A program made the translations under genes and the position numbers. A stretch of DNA of 64,000 bases from Candidatus Kapaibacterium thiocyanatum (GTDB lineage Bacteria; Bacteroidota; Ignavibacteria; Kapaibacteriales; Kapaibacteriaceae): assembly GCA_001899175.1 (NCBI GenBank), contig MKVH01000003.1, positions 245,735 through 309,734 of the forward strand, given 5' to 3'. Below the pieces are notes generated by a model, which did not search any database, was not told where the DNA came from, and saw nothing but the letters and a program-made list of their open reading frames with translations. Shown here piece by piece: positions 7,577-16,921 of this stretch (positions are counted from its first letter, which is position 1; the number at the start of each line of letters is the position of its first letter).

Positions 7577-8551
7577 ATGCAACGTGGTCCGATTTCACGA
7601 TTCATGGAAGAACAGTACCTGCACTTCAATGCAGCGGCCCTGGTCGACGCGGCCAAGGGATACGAACGTCATCTCGCAGAAGGCGGCAAGATGATGATCA
7701 CGCTCGCCGGTGCCATGAGTACAGCAGAGCTCGGGAAGACGCTCGCAGAGATGATCCGCCAGGACAAGGTCCAGATCATCTCCTGTACGGGAGCGAACCT
7801 CGAAGAGGACATCATGAACCTCGTGGCCCATTCCCACTACAAGCGCGTGCCGCACTACCGCGACCTGAGCCCGCAGGACGAATGGGATCTGCTCGAGCAT
7901 GGCTTCAACCGCGTCACCGATACCTGCATTCCCGAAGAAGAAGCGTTCCGCCGTATCCAGAAGCACATCCACAAACAGTGGAAGCAGGCCCAGGATGCAG
8001 GCGAGCGGTTCTTCCCGCACGAGTACATGTACAAGATGCTCCTGAGCGGCGAGATGGAGCAGTACTACGAAATCGATCCGAAGAATTCGTGGATGATCGC
8101 GGCTGCCGAGAAGAACCTGCCCATCATCGTGCCCGGATGGGAAGATTCCACGATGGGCAACATCTTCGCTTCCTACTGCATCAAGGGTGAGCTCCAGCCG
8201 AGCGTGATGAAGAGTGGTATCGAATACATGACGTGGCTCGCCAGGTGGTACATCGAGAATTCCGGTGGCAAGGGCATCGGCTTCTTCCAGATCGGTGGCG
8301 GCATCGCCGGCGACTTCCCGATCTGCGTCGTGCCGATGCTGTACCAGGACATGGAGATGGAAGACATTCCGTTCTGGTCCTACTTCTGCCAGATCTCGGA
8401 CAGCACGACGTCGTACGGCTCCTATTCGGGCGCCGTTCCTAATGAAAAGATCACATGGGGTAAGCTCGGAATCGATACGCCGAAGTTCATCATCGAGTCC
8501 GACGCTACGATTGTTGCACCACTAGTATTTGCGTGGCTCCTTGGATACTAA
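7577..8551 (+). CDS. Deoxyhypusine synthase family protein
   Basis: A 324-residue NAD-dependent aminobutyl-transferase-fold protein. It carries the family blocks GAMSTAELGKTLAEMIR, ISCTGANLEEDI, HYRDLSPQDEW, IVPGWEDSTMGN, GGIAGDFPI and the C-terminal TWGKLGID, in which K296 aligns with the lysine that forms the enzyme-butylamine intermediate in eukaryotic deoxyhypusine synthase. Bacteria lack eIF5A, so such homologues are thought to act on other amine acceptors, for instance making homospermidine; that is inference. A perfect AGGAGG precedes the ATG. The TonB-dependent receptor gene begins inside the last 23 bases. Confidence 0.88.
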   Translation: MQRGPISRFMEEQYLHFNAAALVDAAKGYERHLAEGGKMMITLAGAMSTAELGKTLAEMIRQDKVQIISCTGANLEEDIMNLVAHSHYKRVPHYRDLSPQDEWDLLEHGFNRVTDTCIPEEEAFRRIQKHIHKQWKQAQDAGERFFPHEYMYKMLLSGEMEQYYEIDPKNSWMIAAAEKNLPIIVPGWEDSTMGNIFASYCIKGELQPSVMKSGIEYMTWLARWYIENSGGKGIGFFQIGGGIAGDFPICVVPMLYQDMEMEDIPFWSYFCQISDSTTSYGSYSGAVPNEKITWGKLGIDTPKFIIESDATIVAPLVFAWLLGY

Positions 8552-10415
8552 AACACTCCTCTCCATGTCCGCCGGTCTGCTCTGCCTTCCGGTGATCGTC
8601 GCAGCGCAACAGCAGCCGCGACGCCAGGACAACAACGTCGAACAACAGAACGATACGCTTGCCTATACCACTCCGTCCGTTGTCGTCAGTGCCGCACGCA
8701 CGACGATCGACATGGACCGTGTACCGCGTACGGTGGAAGTGCTTACGTCCGCCGATCTCGCCCGCCTTCCCGTACGCAGCGTGCAGGAAGCGCTGGCCTA
8801 CCTTCCGGGAATAGATCTCCGTCAACGCGGACCCCTCGGCGTCCAGGCCGATCTCTCCATGCGCGGAGGTACGTTCGAACAGAGCGCCGTACTCTTCAAC
8901 GGGTTGCGCGTGAACGACATCCAGACGGGACACCACTCGCTGAACCTGCCCGTACTGGCCGACGAAGTCGACCGTATCGAGGTGATCAAGGGTGGCGGCT
9001 CGCGATTGTTCGGTACGGGTGCGATGGACGGCGCGGTGAACATCATCACGAAGCGCGGCGGTCCGTCCCGCCTGTTCGCCTCGGCGACGGGTGGCGACTT
9101 CGGTCTGGCCGATGGACGGCTGGGCGCGAGTGCATCCACGGGCATCGTCGATCATCGCGTCAGCGCACAGTACCTGAAGACCAACGGCTACATGCCTTCG
9201 ACGGACGTCGACATGCAGTCCGTACTCTATACGGGCTCGATCTCCGAAGGATCGACGCAGGCCTCCCTCACCGGTGGCGTCGTGAACAAGGCCTTCGGTG
9301 CGAACGGCTACTATTCCAACCGTTTCCCCGATCAGTGGGAACATACGGTGACGTGGTTCGCCGGTGCCACGGCGCGTACGGACCTCTCCGACGTCCTGTC
9401 CGTCAACGCTCAGGCCCTCTACCGTATCAACAGCGACGAATTCCTGCTGAAGCGCAGCGATCCCGCCTTCTATCGCAACCTCCACAGGACCGATCAGTTG
9501 ACGGCCAATGTCCAGACGACGCTGTCGACGGGAGTCGGGCGCACGACGCTCGCTCTCGAGGGAGGATCGGACAGGATCGAGAGTACGAACCTCGGCAACT
9601 TCGATCGTGTGCGCGGTAGTCTGTCCCTCGAACATGCCGTGTCCATCACGGACAGACTCTATGCAGGTGCAGGTGTGGGGACGGTCTTCTACAGCGACCG
9701 CGTGCCGGGCATTGTCGGCGGCGTCGACGTGTCCTATCTCATCGCGCCGGGATCGCGCGTCTATGCCACGGTCAACAGGAACATGCGTATTCCGACCTAT
9801 ACGGACCTCTATTACAAGGATCCGGTCACCGTCGGTAATCCTGCGCTGAAGCCGGAAACGTCCGTGACGGCCGAACTCGGTACCTCGCTGATGATCGGCG
9901 ACGTCATTCTCTCCGGCGCGGCATACAATCGCTCGTCGAACGATCTCATCGACTACGTCTTCCGCGGCGATTCACTGCCGTGGCAGGCCCAGAACTTCAC
10001 GTCCGTCCGCGTCACGGGCGGTGAACTCGGCGTGCGCTGGCTCGTCACGAAGACACTTCGTGAAAGTCCGCTGACGCTGTTGCGCGTGAGCGGCAACGCC
10101 CAGGACGTCTCGTCGTTGAACGATGCCCGAACGCGATACGTCGCCGACAACCTTCGGTGGCAGTTCATCCTCGAAACGCAGTGGACGATTCCCGGCATCG
10201 GCGTCCAGGCCTCCTTCCTCCTTCGCGCCCAGGAGCGGGTGGTGGATCCGAAGGCCAACGTCATCGGAGACGCACGGATATGGAAGCAGTTCGACATCGT
10301 GCGCGTCGTCGCGGAAGCGAGCAATCTCTGGAACACGACGTGGATCGAAACGGGCTTCGTGCCCATGCCGTCGCGCTGGTTCCGTATGGGTGTGGAAGTT
10401 ACCGCACCACTGTGA
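8529..10415 (+). CDS. TonB-dependent outer-membrane receptor (BtuB-like)
   Basis: A ~628-residue receptor: signal peptide (core AGLLCLPVIVAA), a plug domain with VVVSAARTTIDMDRVPRTVEVL, SVQEALAYLPGIDLRQRG, QADLSMRGGTFEQSAVLFNGLRV and RIEVIKGGGSRLFGTGAMDG, then a beta-barrel including the NRNMRIPTYTDLYYKDP segment typical of cobalamin/siderophore receptors. The start is uncertain: TTG 8529, TTG 8541 and ATG 8565 are in frame and none has a clear Shine-Dalgarno; only the first two leave a basic n-region before the hydrophobic core. It overlaps the deoxyhypusine-synthase-like gene by 23 bases and its end overlaps the convergent nuclease-fold gene by 17 bases. Ligand not deducible; vitamin B12 is one option. 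Confidence 0.9.
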   Translation: MRGSLDTKTLLSMSAGLLCLPVIVAAQQQPRRQDNNVEQQNDTLAYTTPSVVVSAARTTIDMDRVPRTVEVLTSADLARLPVRSVQEALAYLPGIDLRQRGPLGVQADLSMRGGTFEQSAVLFNGLRVNDIQTGHHSLNLPVLADEVDRIEVIKGGGSRLFGTGAMDGAVNIITKRGGPSRLFASATGGDFGLADGRLGASASTGIVDHRVSAQYLKTNGYMPSTDVDMQSVLYTGSISEGSTQASLTGGVVNKAFGANGYYSNRFPDQWEHTVTWFAGATARTDLSDVLSVNAQALYRINSDEFLLKRSDPAFYRNLHRTDQLTANVQTTLSTGVGRTTLALEGGSDRIESTNLGNFDRVRGSLSLEHAVSITDRLYAGAGVGTVFYSDRVPGIVGGVDVSYLIAPGSRVYATVNRNMRIPTYTDLYYKDPVTVGNPALKPETSVTAELGTSLMIGDVILSGAAYNRSSNDLIDYVFRGDSLPWQAQNFTSVRVTGGELGVRWLVTKTLRESPLTLLRVSGNAQDVSSLNDARTRYVADNLRWQFILETQWTIPGIGVQASFLLRAQERVVDPKANVIGDARIWKQFDIVRVVAEASNLWNTTWIETGFVPMPSRWFRMGVEVTAPL

Positions 10416-11565
10416 ACACCGTTCCTGCGTGACCGTCATGGAGCACGTAGGAGCCGTTCGACAGACGCGAGATATCCCACGTCTCGACACTGGTTTTCAC
10501 GTAGCGGGCGATGAGGGTACGGCCACGTACGTCGAGGATACTGTAGGTACGGCCTGCCGTGAGGCCGCGTAGCGTGAGGCGGTTGCTGTCGACGGAGATC
10601 GACGGCGCCGCCACCCTCTCTTCGTCGACGGACGCACCGACGTCGCCGAGAACGAGTCTGCATACGATCGGGAGATGATCGGATGCACAACGGAGGTCTT
10701 CTGCCATCTCCCGTGGTACGGCCGTATTGGGAGGATCGACGATCGTGCCGTTCCTCCTGTCGAGTCCGTCGTTCCCGAAGGCCCTGTAGCTGCCGTTCAC
10801 GTGGCGCGGTGCCAGTGCTTCGCTCAGCAGGATGTAGTCGAAGCGATCATCCAGCCCACCTCCCACCCCACCGCCGCAGGCGCCATCGCCGGTCGACCGT
10901 GTGGCCTGTGTGTAGTATCGCAGCCATTCCGTGGAATTGCGCTTCCACGCGGATCCGAGGGGATCGACGAACCGGCGCGTCGCGGACGTTCCGGTGAGAT
11001 CAACGTAGGACGCTTCGGTCGGACCGTAGATGTTGAAGTCTCCGCACAGAACGACGTACGAATGCGTGGTGATGTTCTGCATCAGCGTACGCACTTCACG
11101 CTGACGCTGGGCGATGCTCTGTGCGTCGTCCGATGCCTTGAGGTGCATGCCGTAGATGACGAGCGTATCCGGACGCAGGCCGTTCGACGGAATGGTCTCC
11201 AGCGTATACTCGGCGATGTTCCGCAGCTCCGTCGCGATGTAGCGCGTATCGATCAACGAGAACTTCTGCTGGTCGTAGAGCAGCATGCAGTCGGAATCCG
11301 GGCCATCCGTGAACTGCGACGACGCGAACGGGGCGTAGGTCAGCACGTCCGTGATGAATCGCGGTCCGAGCGACGCATCCTCCACCTCTTCACAGATGAG
11401 AATGTCCGGCCTGATGCTGTCCATGATACGCGCGAACTTCGGAATCCGGCCATCCTCGTTGGCTGCCGAATACTTCAGTGTGTTGTAGGAACAGATACGG
11501 ACGGTGTCGGCTGCCTGGAGGCGCAGGCCGATGACGGCGAGGATGCAGAGCAGTAGTGAGCGCAT
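10399..11565 (-). CDS. Secreted endonuclease/exonuclease/phosphatase-fold protein with T9SS C-terminal domain
   Basis: A 388-residue exported protein. After the signal peptide (MRSLLLCILAVIGLRLQA) comes an EEP fold with active-site motifs CSYNTLKY, ICEEVED, YGMHLKA, LCGDFNIYG, DRFDYILLS and CASDHLPI, covering roughly residues 20-310. The last ~75 residues form a sorting-type domain: SVDSNRLTLRGLTAGRTYSIL, DVRGRTLI, LSNGSYVLHDG and a terminal FTVVR, typical of type IX secretion substrates. It probably acts on nucleic acid, phosphodiester or lipid substrates outside the cell; the exact substrate is unknown. Convergent with the receptor gene, overlapping its last 17 bases. Confidence 0.88.
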   Translation of the reverse strand: MRSLLLCILAVIGLRLQAADTVRICSYNTLKYSAANEDGRIPKFARIMDSIRPDILICEEVEDASLGPRFITDVLTYAPFASSQFTDGPDSDCMLLYDQQKFSLIDTRYIATELRNIAEYTLETIPSNGLRPDTLVIYGMHLKASDDAQSIAQRQREVRTLMQNITTHSYVVLCGDFNIYGPTEASYVDLTGTSATRRFVDPLGSAWKRNSTEWLRYYTQATRSTGDGACGGGVGGGLDDRFDYILLSEALAPRHVNGSYRAFGNDGLDRRNGTIVDPPNTAVPREMAEDLRCASDHLPIVCRLVLGDVGASVDEERVAAPSISVDSNRLTLRGLTAGRTYSILDVRGRTLIARYVKTSVETWDISRLSNGSYVLHDGHAGTVFTVVR

Positions 11566-11613
11566 GACGTTCCCCCGGATACCTTCTGATGGTCGTTCGA
11601 TGAAGGCGGCAAG

Positions 11614-12951
11614 TTAACGAAGCGGACGTTCAAGGTCGATGTTCTCATCTCCCTTGCGATAGGGCAGCAGGAGCAGGACGAGGCGCATCATTTCGTTGCT
11701 GTCGTCCATACTTCCTTCGAACGGAATGTCGCGTGGAGGATGGAAGGGATTGTGCGGATTGCCTGCAGTGTTGTCGAAGGTTGCCACGGCATTGAGAACG
11801 CTTCCGGCCGGAATGCGGATGGGGCGTTTGAAGCGGTAGAACTCCTGCCAGTTGAAGTCCCAGTCGGGAACGTCGACGAGAGGAATCGTATCTCCCTTCG
11901 GCGTTTCGACCCATACCCGGAAGGAGCGTCCGAGCAGGTGCATGTGCGGATTGATCGTCAGGGCACTGACGTCGTCATGGATACGTGCGAAGATGTGGTG
12001 CGTCACCGTGCTGCCGGCCCTGATCACGTCGTCGGCCTCGGACTTCAACGCAGGTTTGAATGCGGCGAAGACGATCGTGCGGGGCTCCTTCCTGCCGGCA
12101 TACATGTTGATGCGGGCACGGTCCGATGCGGCGACGGGCGTGGGGGCATAGTGAAGATTGCGGATGAGCAGCACTCCGCGTCGTGGAAGACGGAACCCTA
12201 TGCCGTCGGGAAAGATGAGCGGCGACATCCCGGGAAGCCATCCTGCGTGGAAGACTTCGCGCGGAGGACCGTACGTCGGCGACACGAGGCCGAAGAAACG
12301 ATAATCGTGTATATCGTCTACGAATTGAGAATCGCGGTACATGAAGTACTCGGGTATATCGTGCAGCGAAACGTCCGGTGCCACTTCGAGGATCTGATAG
12401 CTCGCATGGTGGGACAGCTTGCGGTTGCCCGGGAGGTAGTCGATACCTCGCATGTACTGTTCGCGATCGAACTCGAACGGTATCGCATAGCAGATGTACG
12501 TCTGTCTGTTCGTACCGGGAATAGGAACGTCGGAGCGCATGGACAGCGTGACGGTCGGACGTCCGAGCAGCATCGAACCATCGGGGAACGGCGGTACCGG
12601 CGGCATCGCGCGCGCCGGGCCTTCGACCATACCACCTTCCACCCATGCACCGATCGTCCTGATCTCGGCATCGGTGAGGCGTCGTTCGTGAGCGAAGGAG
12701 CGATACGACGGATCGTTGCGCTGGGGAGGCATATAACGGTCCTCCGTCACGTAGGCTACCATCGACGCGCGCTTCCGCACGTCCTCGAACGACGTCAGTG
12801 GAAACGGCCCGGCGCCATCCTGCCGATGACACGGCACACAGTTGCGCATGAGGATCGGCGCCACGTGCTGTGTGAACGTCGGTACCTCGCCGGCGGTCAG
12901 GGGGAGCAGGAACGACAGGAAGAGCGGGAGCAGGGCAAGCGAACGGATCAT
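11614..12951 (-). CDS. Secreted c-type haem protein with copper monooxygenase (PHM-like) domain
   Basis: A 445-residue exported protein beginning MIRSLALLPLFLSFLLPL (signal peptide); an upstream in-frame ATG at 12990 would lengthen it but would overlap the gene before. An N-terminal cytochrome-like domain has one haem site CVPCH followed by DGAGPFPLTSFEDV, YMPPQRNDP and RRLTDAEIRTIGAWVEGG. The rest resembles copper type II ascorbate-dependent monooxygenases, with HHASYQIL, a THHIF pair and INPHMHLLGRSF supplying histidines for two copper sites. This architecture is known in Acidobacteria and Planctomycetes, function mostly undefined. It starts one base after the di-haem peroxidase stop, so electron exchange between the two is plausible. 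Confidence 0.8.
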   Translation of the reverse strand: MIRSLALLPLFLSFLLPLTAGEVPTFTQHVAPILMRNCVPCHRQDGAGPFPLTSFEDVRKRASMVAYVTEDRYMPPQRNDPSYRSFAHERRLTDAEIRTIGAWVEGGMVEGPARAMPPVPPFPDGSMLLGRPTVTLSMRSDVPIPGTNRQTYICYAIPFEFDREQYMRGIDYLPGNRKLSHHASYQILEVAPDVSLHDIPEYFMYRDSQFVDDIHDYRFFGLVSPTYGPPREVFHAGWLPGMSPLIFPDGIGFRLPRRGVLLIRNLHYAPTPVAASDRARINMYAGRKEPRTIVFAAFKPALKSEADDVIRAGSTVTHHIFARIHDDVSALTINPHMHLLGRSFRVWVETPKGDTIPLVDVPDWDFNWQEFYRFKRPIRIPAGSVLNAVATFDNTAGNPHNPFHPPRDIPFEGSMDDSNEMMRLVLLLLPYRKGDENIDLERPLR

Positions 12952-12952
12952 G

Positions 12953-14899
12953 TCAGTAATCGCCGCCCACCCGCCGCTGATCGAGGGCACGGTTGCGATC
13001 CACGCGGGGCAGGCGTGCCGGACGTCGCGTCAGACCGGTCGTATCCGTGATCGCCCTCATGAAGGCGATCATATCCTGATAGTCCTTGTTCGTGAGATTG
13101 ATGCGGTCCGGCGCAAGCGTCTGATACGGATGATCGATGCCGATACCCCGGCCACCGCCGAGATCGTAGAACTGGACGATCTGGTCGAGCGTGGTGTAGG
13201 CGCCGTTGTGCATGTAGGGAGCGGTGAGTGCGATGTTGCGGATCGTCGGCGTCTTGAACGAGTTGGCGTAGATGACGCTCTGCTCGCGCAGGATACCTGC
13301 CGCACGTCCCTTGTCCGCATCGAGGATCGCATTCATGGTGTCGGGTCTGGAAGGAACGCCGAGAATCTCCGATTCGCTGTCGGTGAAGGACGGCGGGACG
13401 TAGCCCGCGAACGACGGAGCGAAGTGACACGTTCCGCAGGCCGCACGGCCCATGAAGAGATTGAAGCCACGTTTCACGGCGGGATCGAGGTCGATGGCCT
13501 CGCCACGCACGTAGCGGTCGACGGGTGAGTCGAAGGATACGAGGGACGAGAGATAGGCGGCGATGGCCATGCCGACGTTGGCCACGTCGATGGCGCCGTT
13601 CCGTTCGTTGGGGAAGGCCTTCCCGAACATCGCTTCGTATTCGGAGCTCTCGCGGAGGCGGCCTATCATGTCGATCAGCGTGCTTCCGAATTCACGTTCG
13701 TTGGTCACCACATGTGAGATCACGTCGTTGATGCGGTTGGCGCGTAGGTCGTAGAAGAATCTCCGTGCGAAGACGGCGTTGATCATCGTGGGTGCGTTGC
13801 GGTCGATGGTTCCATCGTGGCCGAGGGCCACGCTCTTCGCATGACCGTCCGTGAACCCGCGCTCGGGTTGATGGCATGAGGCGCAGGCGCGTTCGTTGGT
13901 GGAAGACAGAATGGGATCGAAGAAGAGTGTGCGCCCGAGCTCGACGAGGTCCGCCGAAACGTGATCCCTCTGCAGGCCCGTACTCTTGAGCGGGTTGAAG
14001 AAGTCGGTAGCGAACATCGAACGTCCGCGCGGATTCACCGCGGGCGGGAAGGGACTCACTTCCGTGATGAACTCGATGCCGAGATCTGTCTGTACGTCGA
14101 GCAATGCACCGTAGAGCGGATCCATCACGTCGCGCAGGAAGGCGATGCGGTCGAAATCGTCGAATGCGGCATGGCGCAGATCGGCGATGCCCTTGTCGAC
14201 GAGGGCGGCGATCTTCCGATGACGTTCCGCGAGTGTGCGGGATTCGAGCTGTGCGCGGAAGCCGTCGGAGATCGTCATGATCGTCGTGAGCGGCACGATG
14301 TCGTCTTCCATCGACGGTTCGGATGCCGGGCGGTCGAAGGCCACGATTCCCATCGACGAGATACGGACCACGGCGGAGCGGCATGCTTCGATCATCATGC
14401 GGTCCGTCCACCGCGTGCCACGCAGTTCGAGCAGAAGGTCGGGCATGTTGCCGCAGAGCGTATGGACCTTGTCGCGCAGTTCCGTGAGTGTGCGCATCGC
14501 CGTACTGTCGTCGGCATGCAGTAGTTCATCGATGATCTGGAATCCCTGCGGTCCGAGGATGTCGACGTATTGTGACTTCTGATCGAGGCGTGGCAGGGGA
14601 GCACCGTTGACGAACTGTGCCACGAAGCCGTTGTCGAGATATTCCGCCAGTGGCTCGAGACGCTTGTACGACCGGCGCGCCGCTTCGTAGGCCGAACGGG
14701 CGTCGACGAGATCCGCATCGGACCTGATGCCGTCGCAGGCCGTCCGGAATGTCGTCATGGCGGAGGTCACACTGTCGCATGAGGCGGCGATCCATGCATT
14801 GAGGCGTTCGCGCCGCAGTTTCTGATAGTCCGGCGACAGCCATGCCGTCAGGAGGGCAGTGCATACGAAGGTGGCGAGGAGGGTGAGGAACGTCTTCAT
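12953..14899 (-). CDS. Di-haem cytochrome c peroxidase with N-terminal helical extension
   Basis: A 648-residue periplasmic/exported protein. Residues ~290-630 form a bacterial di-haem cytochrome c peroxidase / MauG-type module: FFDPILSSTNERACASCHQPERGFTDG (first haem CASCH), NAPTMINAVF, a second haem site CGTCHFAPSF and the late FKTPTIRNIALTAPYMHNGAY block. The first ~290 residues, about half the protein, are helical and include YLDNGFVAQFVNGAPLPRLD and LGPQGFQIIDELL, which recall imelysin/EfeO-type modules; this resemblance is by eye. Usual peroxidases of this class are near 350 residues, so the extension is notable. Located directly upstream of the PHM-like haem protein. Confidence 0.88.
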   Translation of the reverse strand: MKTFLTLLATFVCTALLTAWLSPDYQKLRRERLNAWIAASCDSVTSAMTTFRTACDGIRSDADLVDARSAYEAARRSYKRLEPLAEYLDNGFVAQFVNGAPLPRLDQKSQYVDILGPQGFQIIDELLHADDSTAMRTLTELRDKVHTLCGNMPDLLLELRGTRWTDRMMIEACRSAVVRISSMGIVAFDRPASEPSMEDDIVPLTTIMTISDGFRAQLESRTLAERHRKIAALVDKGIADLRHAAFDDFDRIAFLRDVMDPLYGALLDVQTDLGIEFITEVSPFPPAVNPRGRSMFATDFFNPLKSTGLQRDHVSADLVELGRTLFFDPILSSTNERACASCHQPERGFTDGHAKSVALGHDGTIDRNAPTMINAVFARRFFYDLRANRINDVISHVVTNEREFGSTLIDMIGRLRESSEYEAMFGKAFPNERNGAIDVANVGMAIAAYLSSLVSFDSPVDRYVRGEAIDLDPAVKRGFNLFMGRAACGTCHFAPSFAGYVPPSFTDSESEILGVPSRPDTMNAILDADKGRAAGILREQSVIYANSFKTPTIRNIALTAPYMHNGAYTTLDQIVQFYDLGGGRGIGIDHPYQTLAPDRINLTNKDYQDMIAFMRAITDTTGLTRRPARLPRVDRNRALDQRRVGGDY

Positions 14900-14931
14900 G
14901 GAAGTCGATGGTGCTGGTGTCGAAAACGCGA

Positions 14932-14960
14932 AAGGACCGGTGGGGATTCCACCGGTCCTT
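14932..14960 (-). terminator. Intrinsic terminator downstream of phoX
   Basis: A 12-bp perfect stem (AAGGACCGGTGG against CCACCGGTCCTT) with a 5-base loop lies 35 bases past the phoX stop. Read on the minus strand the stem is followed by TCGCGTTTTC, a modest T-rich tail. It separates phoX from the peroxidase gene downstream. Confidence 0.75.
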
Positions 14961-14994
14961 GTCGCCCTGATGTCTATGGACCGACGACGTCCGA

Positions 14995-16860
14995 TTACTT
15001 CTGGACGACGACCTGATGGGTCTTGCCGTCGGTCGTCATCACGTAGTAGGTACCGGAGGCGAGGTCGCGGATGTCGATCGATTCGCTGTCGCGTACGACG
15101 CGTACACGTTCGCCCTGGGCGTTGTAGAGAGCTGCGTCGATGGCCGTGCTGAAGCGAATCTCACGCGACGTCGGGTTCGGATAGATGCGGATTTCGGCCG
15201 GACCTTGTTCGCTGCCGTTGCCTTCGTGCTCGATACCGGACACGAGTTGCTTCAGGCCCGAGATGGAGAACGTGAGCGAGTTCTTCGAAGCGGCATCCGT
15301 GATGGCCACGTTGTCCGGGTGCTGGGCGTTGATCAGTACCGTGTTGCCGTCATCGAGGCTCGCGAAGCCGGTGATTTCCGAACCGTAGGGAGAGATGGCG
15401 AGGCGATAGAGGTTGTCGACCGACGGCGTTTTCGACATGTCGAGCAGCCATGCTTCGCAGTTCGTTCCACCCATTGCCGTGTTGGGCATACGACCCATCG
15501 TGAGGCCGTTGAGGTCTTCTTCGATGACCATGTAGGTCTTGCCGTTGACGTAGAGGAAGCCGAGACCGTCGGGGTTGGAGAGGTGCTTCGCGGGATACTT
15601 GTCCGGCGTGGCATCCTTGGTTTCGACGAACGGACCGCCTTCGATGTAGGAGCGTACGGAGTTATCGGACGGATCGAATTCGAGGACGCGGCCGTAGTAG
15701 TCCCAGTATGCGGAGCTGTCGACGCTCACGCCTTGTGCGGCTGCGCGGTCCGTCGTGTGCTTCGGAAGCGTCCAGCCATCGGCCAGGGCCTTCTTGTAGT
15801 TGGAGCCCGGCTTGTCGACACCCGTTTCCGTGATGTAGATCTTGCCCGTCGTCTTGTTCAGCGCCGTCCACTCCAGGCGCGTGAAGCCCGTGATGCCTTG
15901 CGTCTTGGCCCATTGGTGCGGAGCCACCATGATGTTCCAGTTGGCGGGGAGGTCATTGGGGACCTGCACCCACGTGCCCGTGAACTGACCGGGGTTCTGC
16001 TTGTAGAAGTAGAGCTTGCCCTTCGTGAAGTCACCGGGTTCGTCGGCGACGAACTTCGTGAAGAGGGACTGGCCGGCGGCACCGTCTTCGGAGAGATAGA
16101 CCGTCTTCTGGTCGGACATCACCACGCCACCTTCGAAGCCCTGGCGTCCCCAGTTGTATTGCTTGCGGACGGCCTTGGCTTCCTTCGGATTGATCTCGAC
16201 CATCCAGTTCATGTTCTGGTACTTCTTGATCTTCGTTCCGTCGAGGGCGGGGAAGCCGGACGGTTGCTTGGCACCGATGGTGAAATCCGTCGTGTCGCGG
16301 ATACCTTCGCCCTTGGAGTTGATGCCGGCATTGCTCGTCTGATACCATTCCTCAGCCGTCCAGATGCGACCGTTCCAGGAGACGCCACCGCAGTTCATAC
16401 CCGTTTCGCCGACCGTGTTCACGAAGTCGACGTTGAAGAACTTGCCCGTACGGCCATCCGAGAGCGTCTGGTTGAGCACTTCGAGCGTACCGTCTGCCTT
16501 CTTGCCGAGCTTGAACATCGTCATCCCGCCACCGTCACCGATGGCATCGTCCTTGGCGACCATTTCGTGGTTGACGACGACGTAGCCCAGGGCGTCGTCG
16601 GCCGGAGCATAGCCGATGTAGTCGTGCCACTGCTTGGCGACGGCCTTGCCGGCCGGCTTGTCGTTGATGGCGGAGGTCTGGACGGTATCGACACCGCCGA
16701 CGAAGATGTTCTGGTACTTCAGGGGCGACGGCGGAACGACGACGCGGCCCTGAAGGTAGGGAATCATGGTTACCGGCTGGATGCTGACCGGGAAGTCTTG
16801 TGCCTGCGTGGCCGTGGTGATGGCGGCGAGGGCACCGATCGCGAGAAGCGAACGTTTCAT
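14995..16860 (-). CDS. PhoX-family alkaline phosphatase with T9SS sorting domain
   Basis: PhoX enzymes are calcium/iron phosphatases that release phosphate from organic esters outside the cytoplasm. The 621-residue product has a signal peptide (MKRSLLAIGALAAITTATQA), then DUF839/PhoX blocks: YVVVNHEMV, NCGGVSWNGRIWTAEEWYQ, GFEGGVVMSDQKTVYLSEDGA, TRLEWTALNKTTGKIYITETG, LSNPDGLGFL and MVIEEDLNG. The final ~85 residues (IRIYPNPTSREI ... VVVQK) are a type IX sorting domain, so surface display or release is likely. The upstream region holds phased repeats resembling a phosphate-responsive operator. A terminator follows the gene. Confidence 0.88.
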   Translation of the reverse strand: MKRSLLAIGALAAITTATQAQDFPVSIQPVTMIPYLQGRVVVPPSPLKYQNIFVGGVDTVQTSAINDKPAGKAVAKQWHDYIGYAPADDALGYVVVNHEMVAKDDAIGDGGGMTMFKLGKKADGTLEVLNQTLSDGRTGKFFNVDFVNTVGETGMNCGGVSWNGRIWTAEEWYQTSNAGINSKGEGIRDTTDFTIGAKQPSGFPALDGTKIKKYQNMNWMVEINPKEAKAVRKQYNWGRQGFEGGVVMSDQKTVYLSEDGAAGQSLFTKFVADEPGDFTKGKLYFYKQNPGQFTGTWVQVPNDLPANWNIMVAPHQWAKTQGITGFTRLEWTALNKTTGKIYITETGVDKPGSNYKKALADGWTLPKHTTDRAAAQGVSVDSSAYWDYYGRVLEFDPSDNSVRSYIEGGPFVETKDATPDKYPAKHLSNPDGLGFLYVNGKTYMVIEEDLNGLTMGRMPNTAMGGTNCEAWLLDMSKTPSVDNLYRLAISPYGSEITGFASLDDGNTVLINAQHPDNVAITDAASKNSLTFSISGLKQLVSGIEHEGNGSEQGPAEIRIYPNPTSREIRFSTAIDAALYNAQGERVRVVRDSESIDIRDLASGTYYVMTTDGKTHQVVVQK

Positions 16861-16903
16861 TTGAAAGGGCCTTGAAAATGGATGGTGTTTGCGTGCAGCG
16901 CCG

Positions 16904-16911
16904 CGAAACTA
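16904..16911 (-). promoter_or_regulatory. Candidate -7 element of the phoX promoter
   Basis: On the minus strand this reads TAGTTTCG, one mismatch from TAnnTTTG. It is 44 bases upstream of the phoX ATG and 10 bases downstream of the nearest GTTAC repeat of the proposed operator, the geometry expected for an activator replacing a -33 element. Confidence 0.4.
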
Positions 16912-16921
16912 TCCATGGCCC

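Noticed and set aside
15016..16875. A 619-codon plus-strand open frame opposite phoX
   Set aside because: Shadow of the PhoX gene; no signal, no motif, and phoX has a signal peptide, family blocks, operator and terminator.
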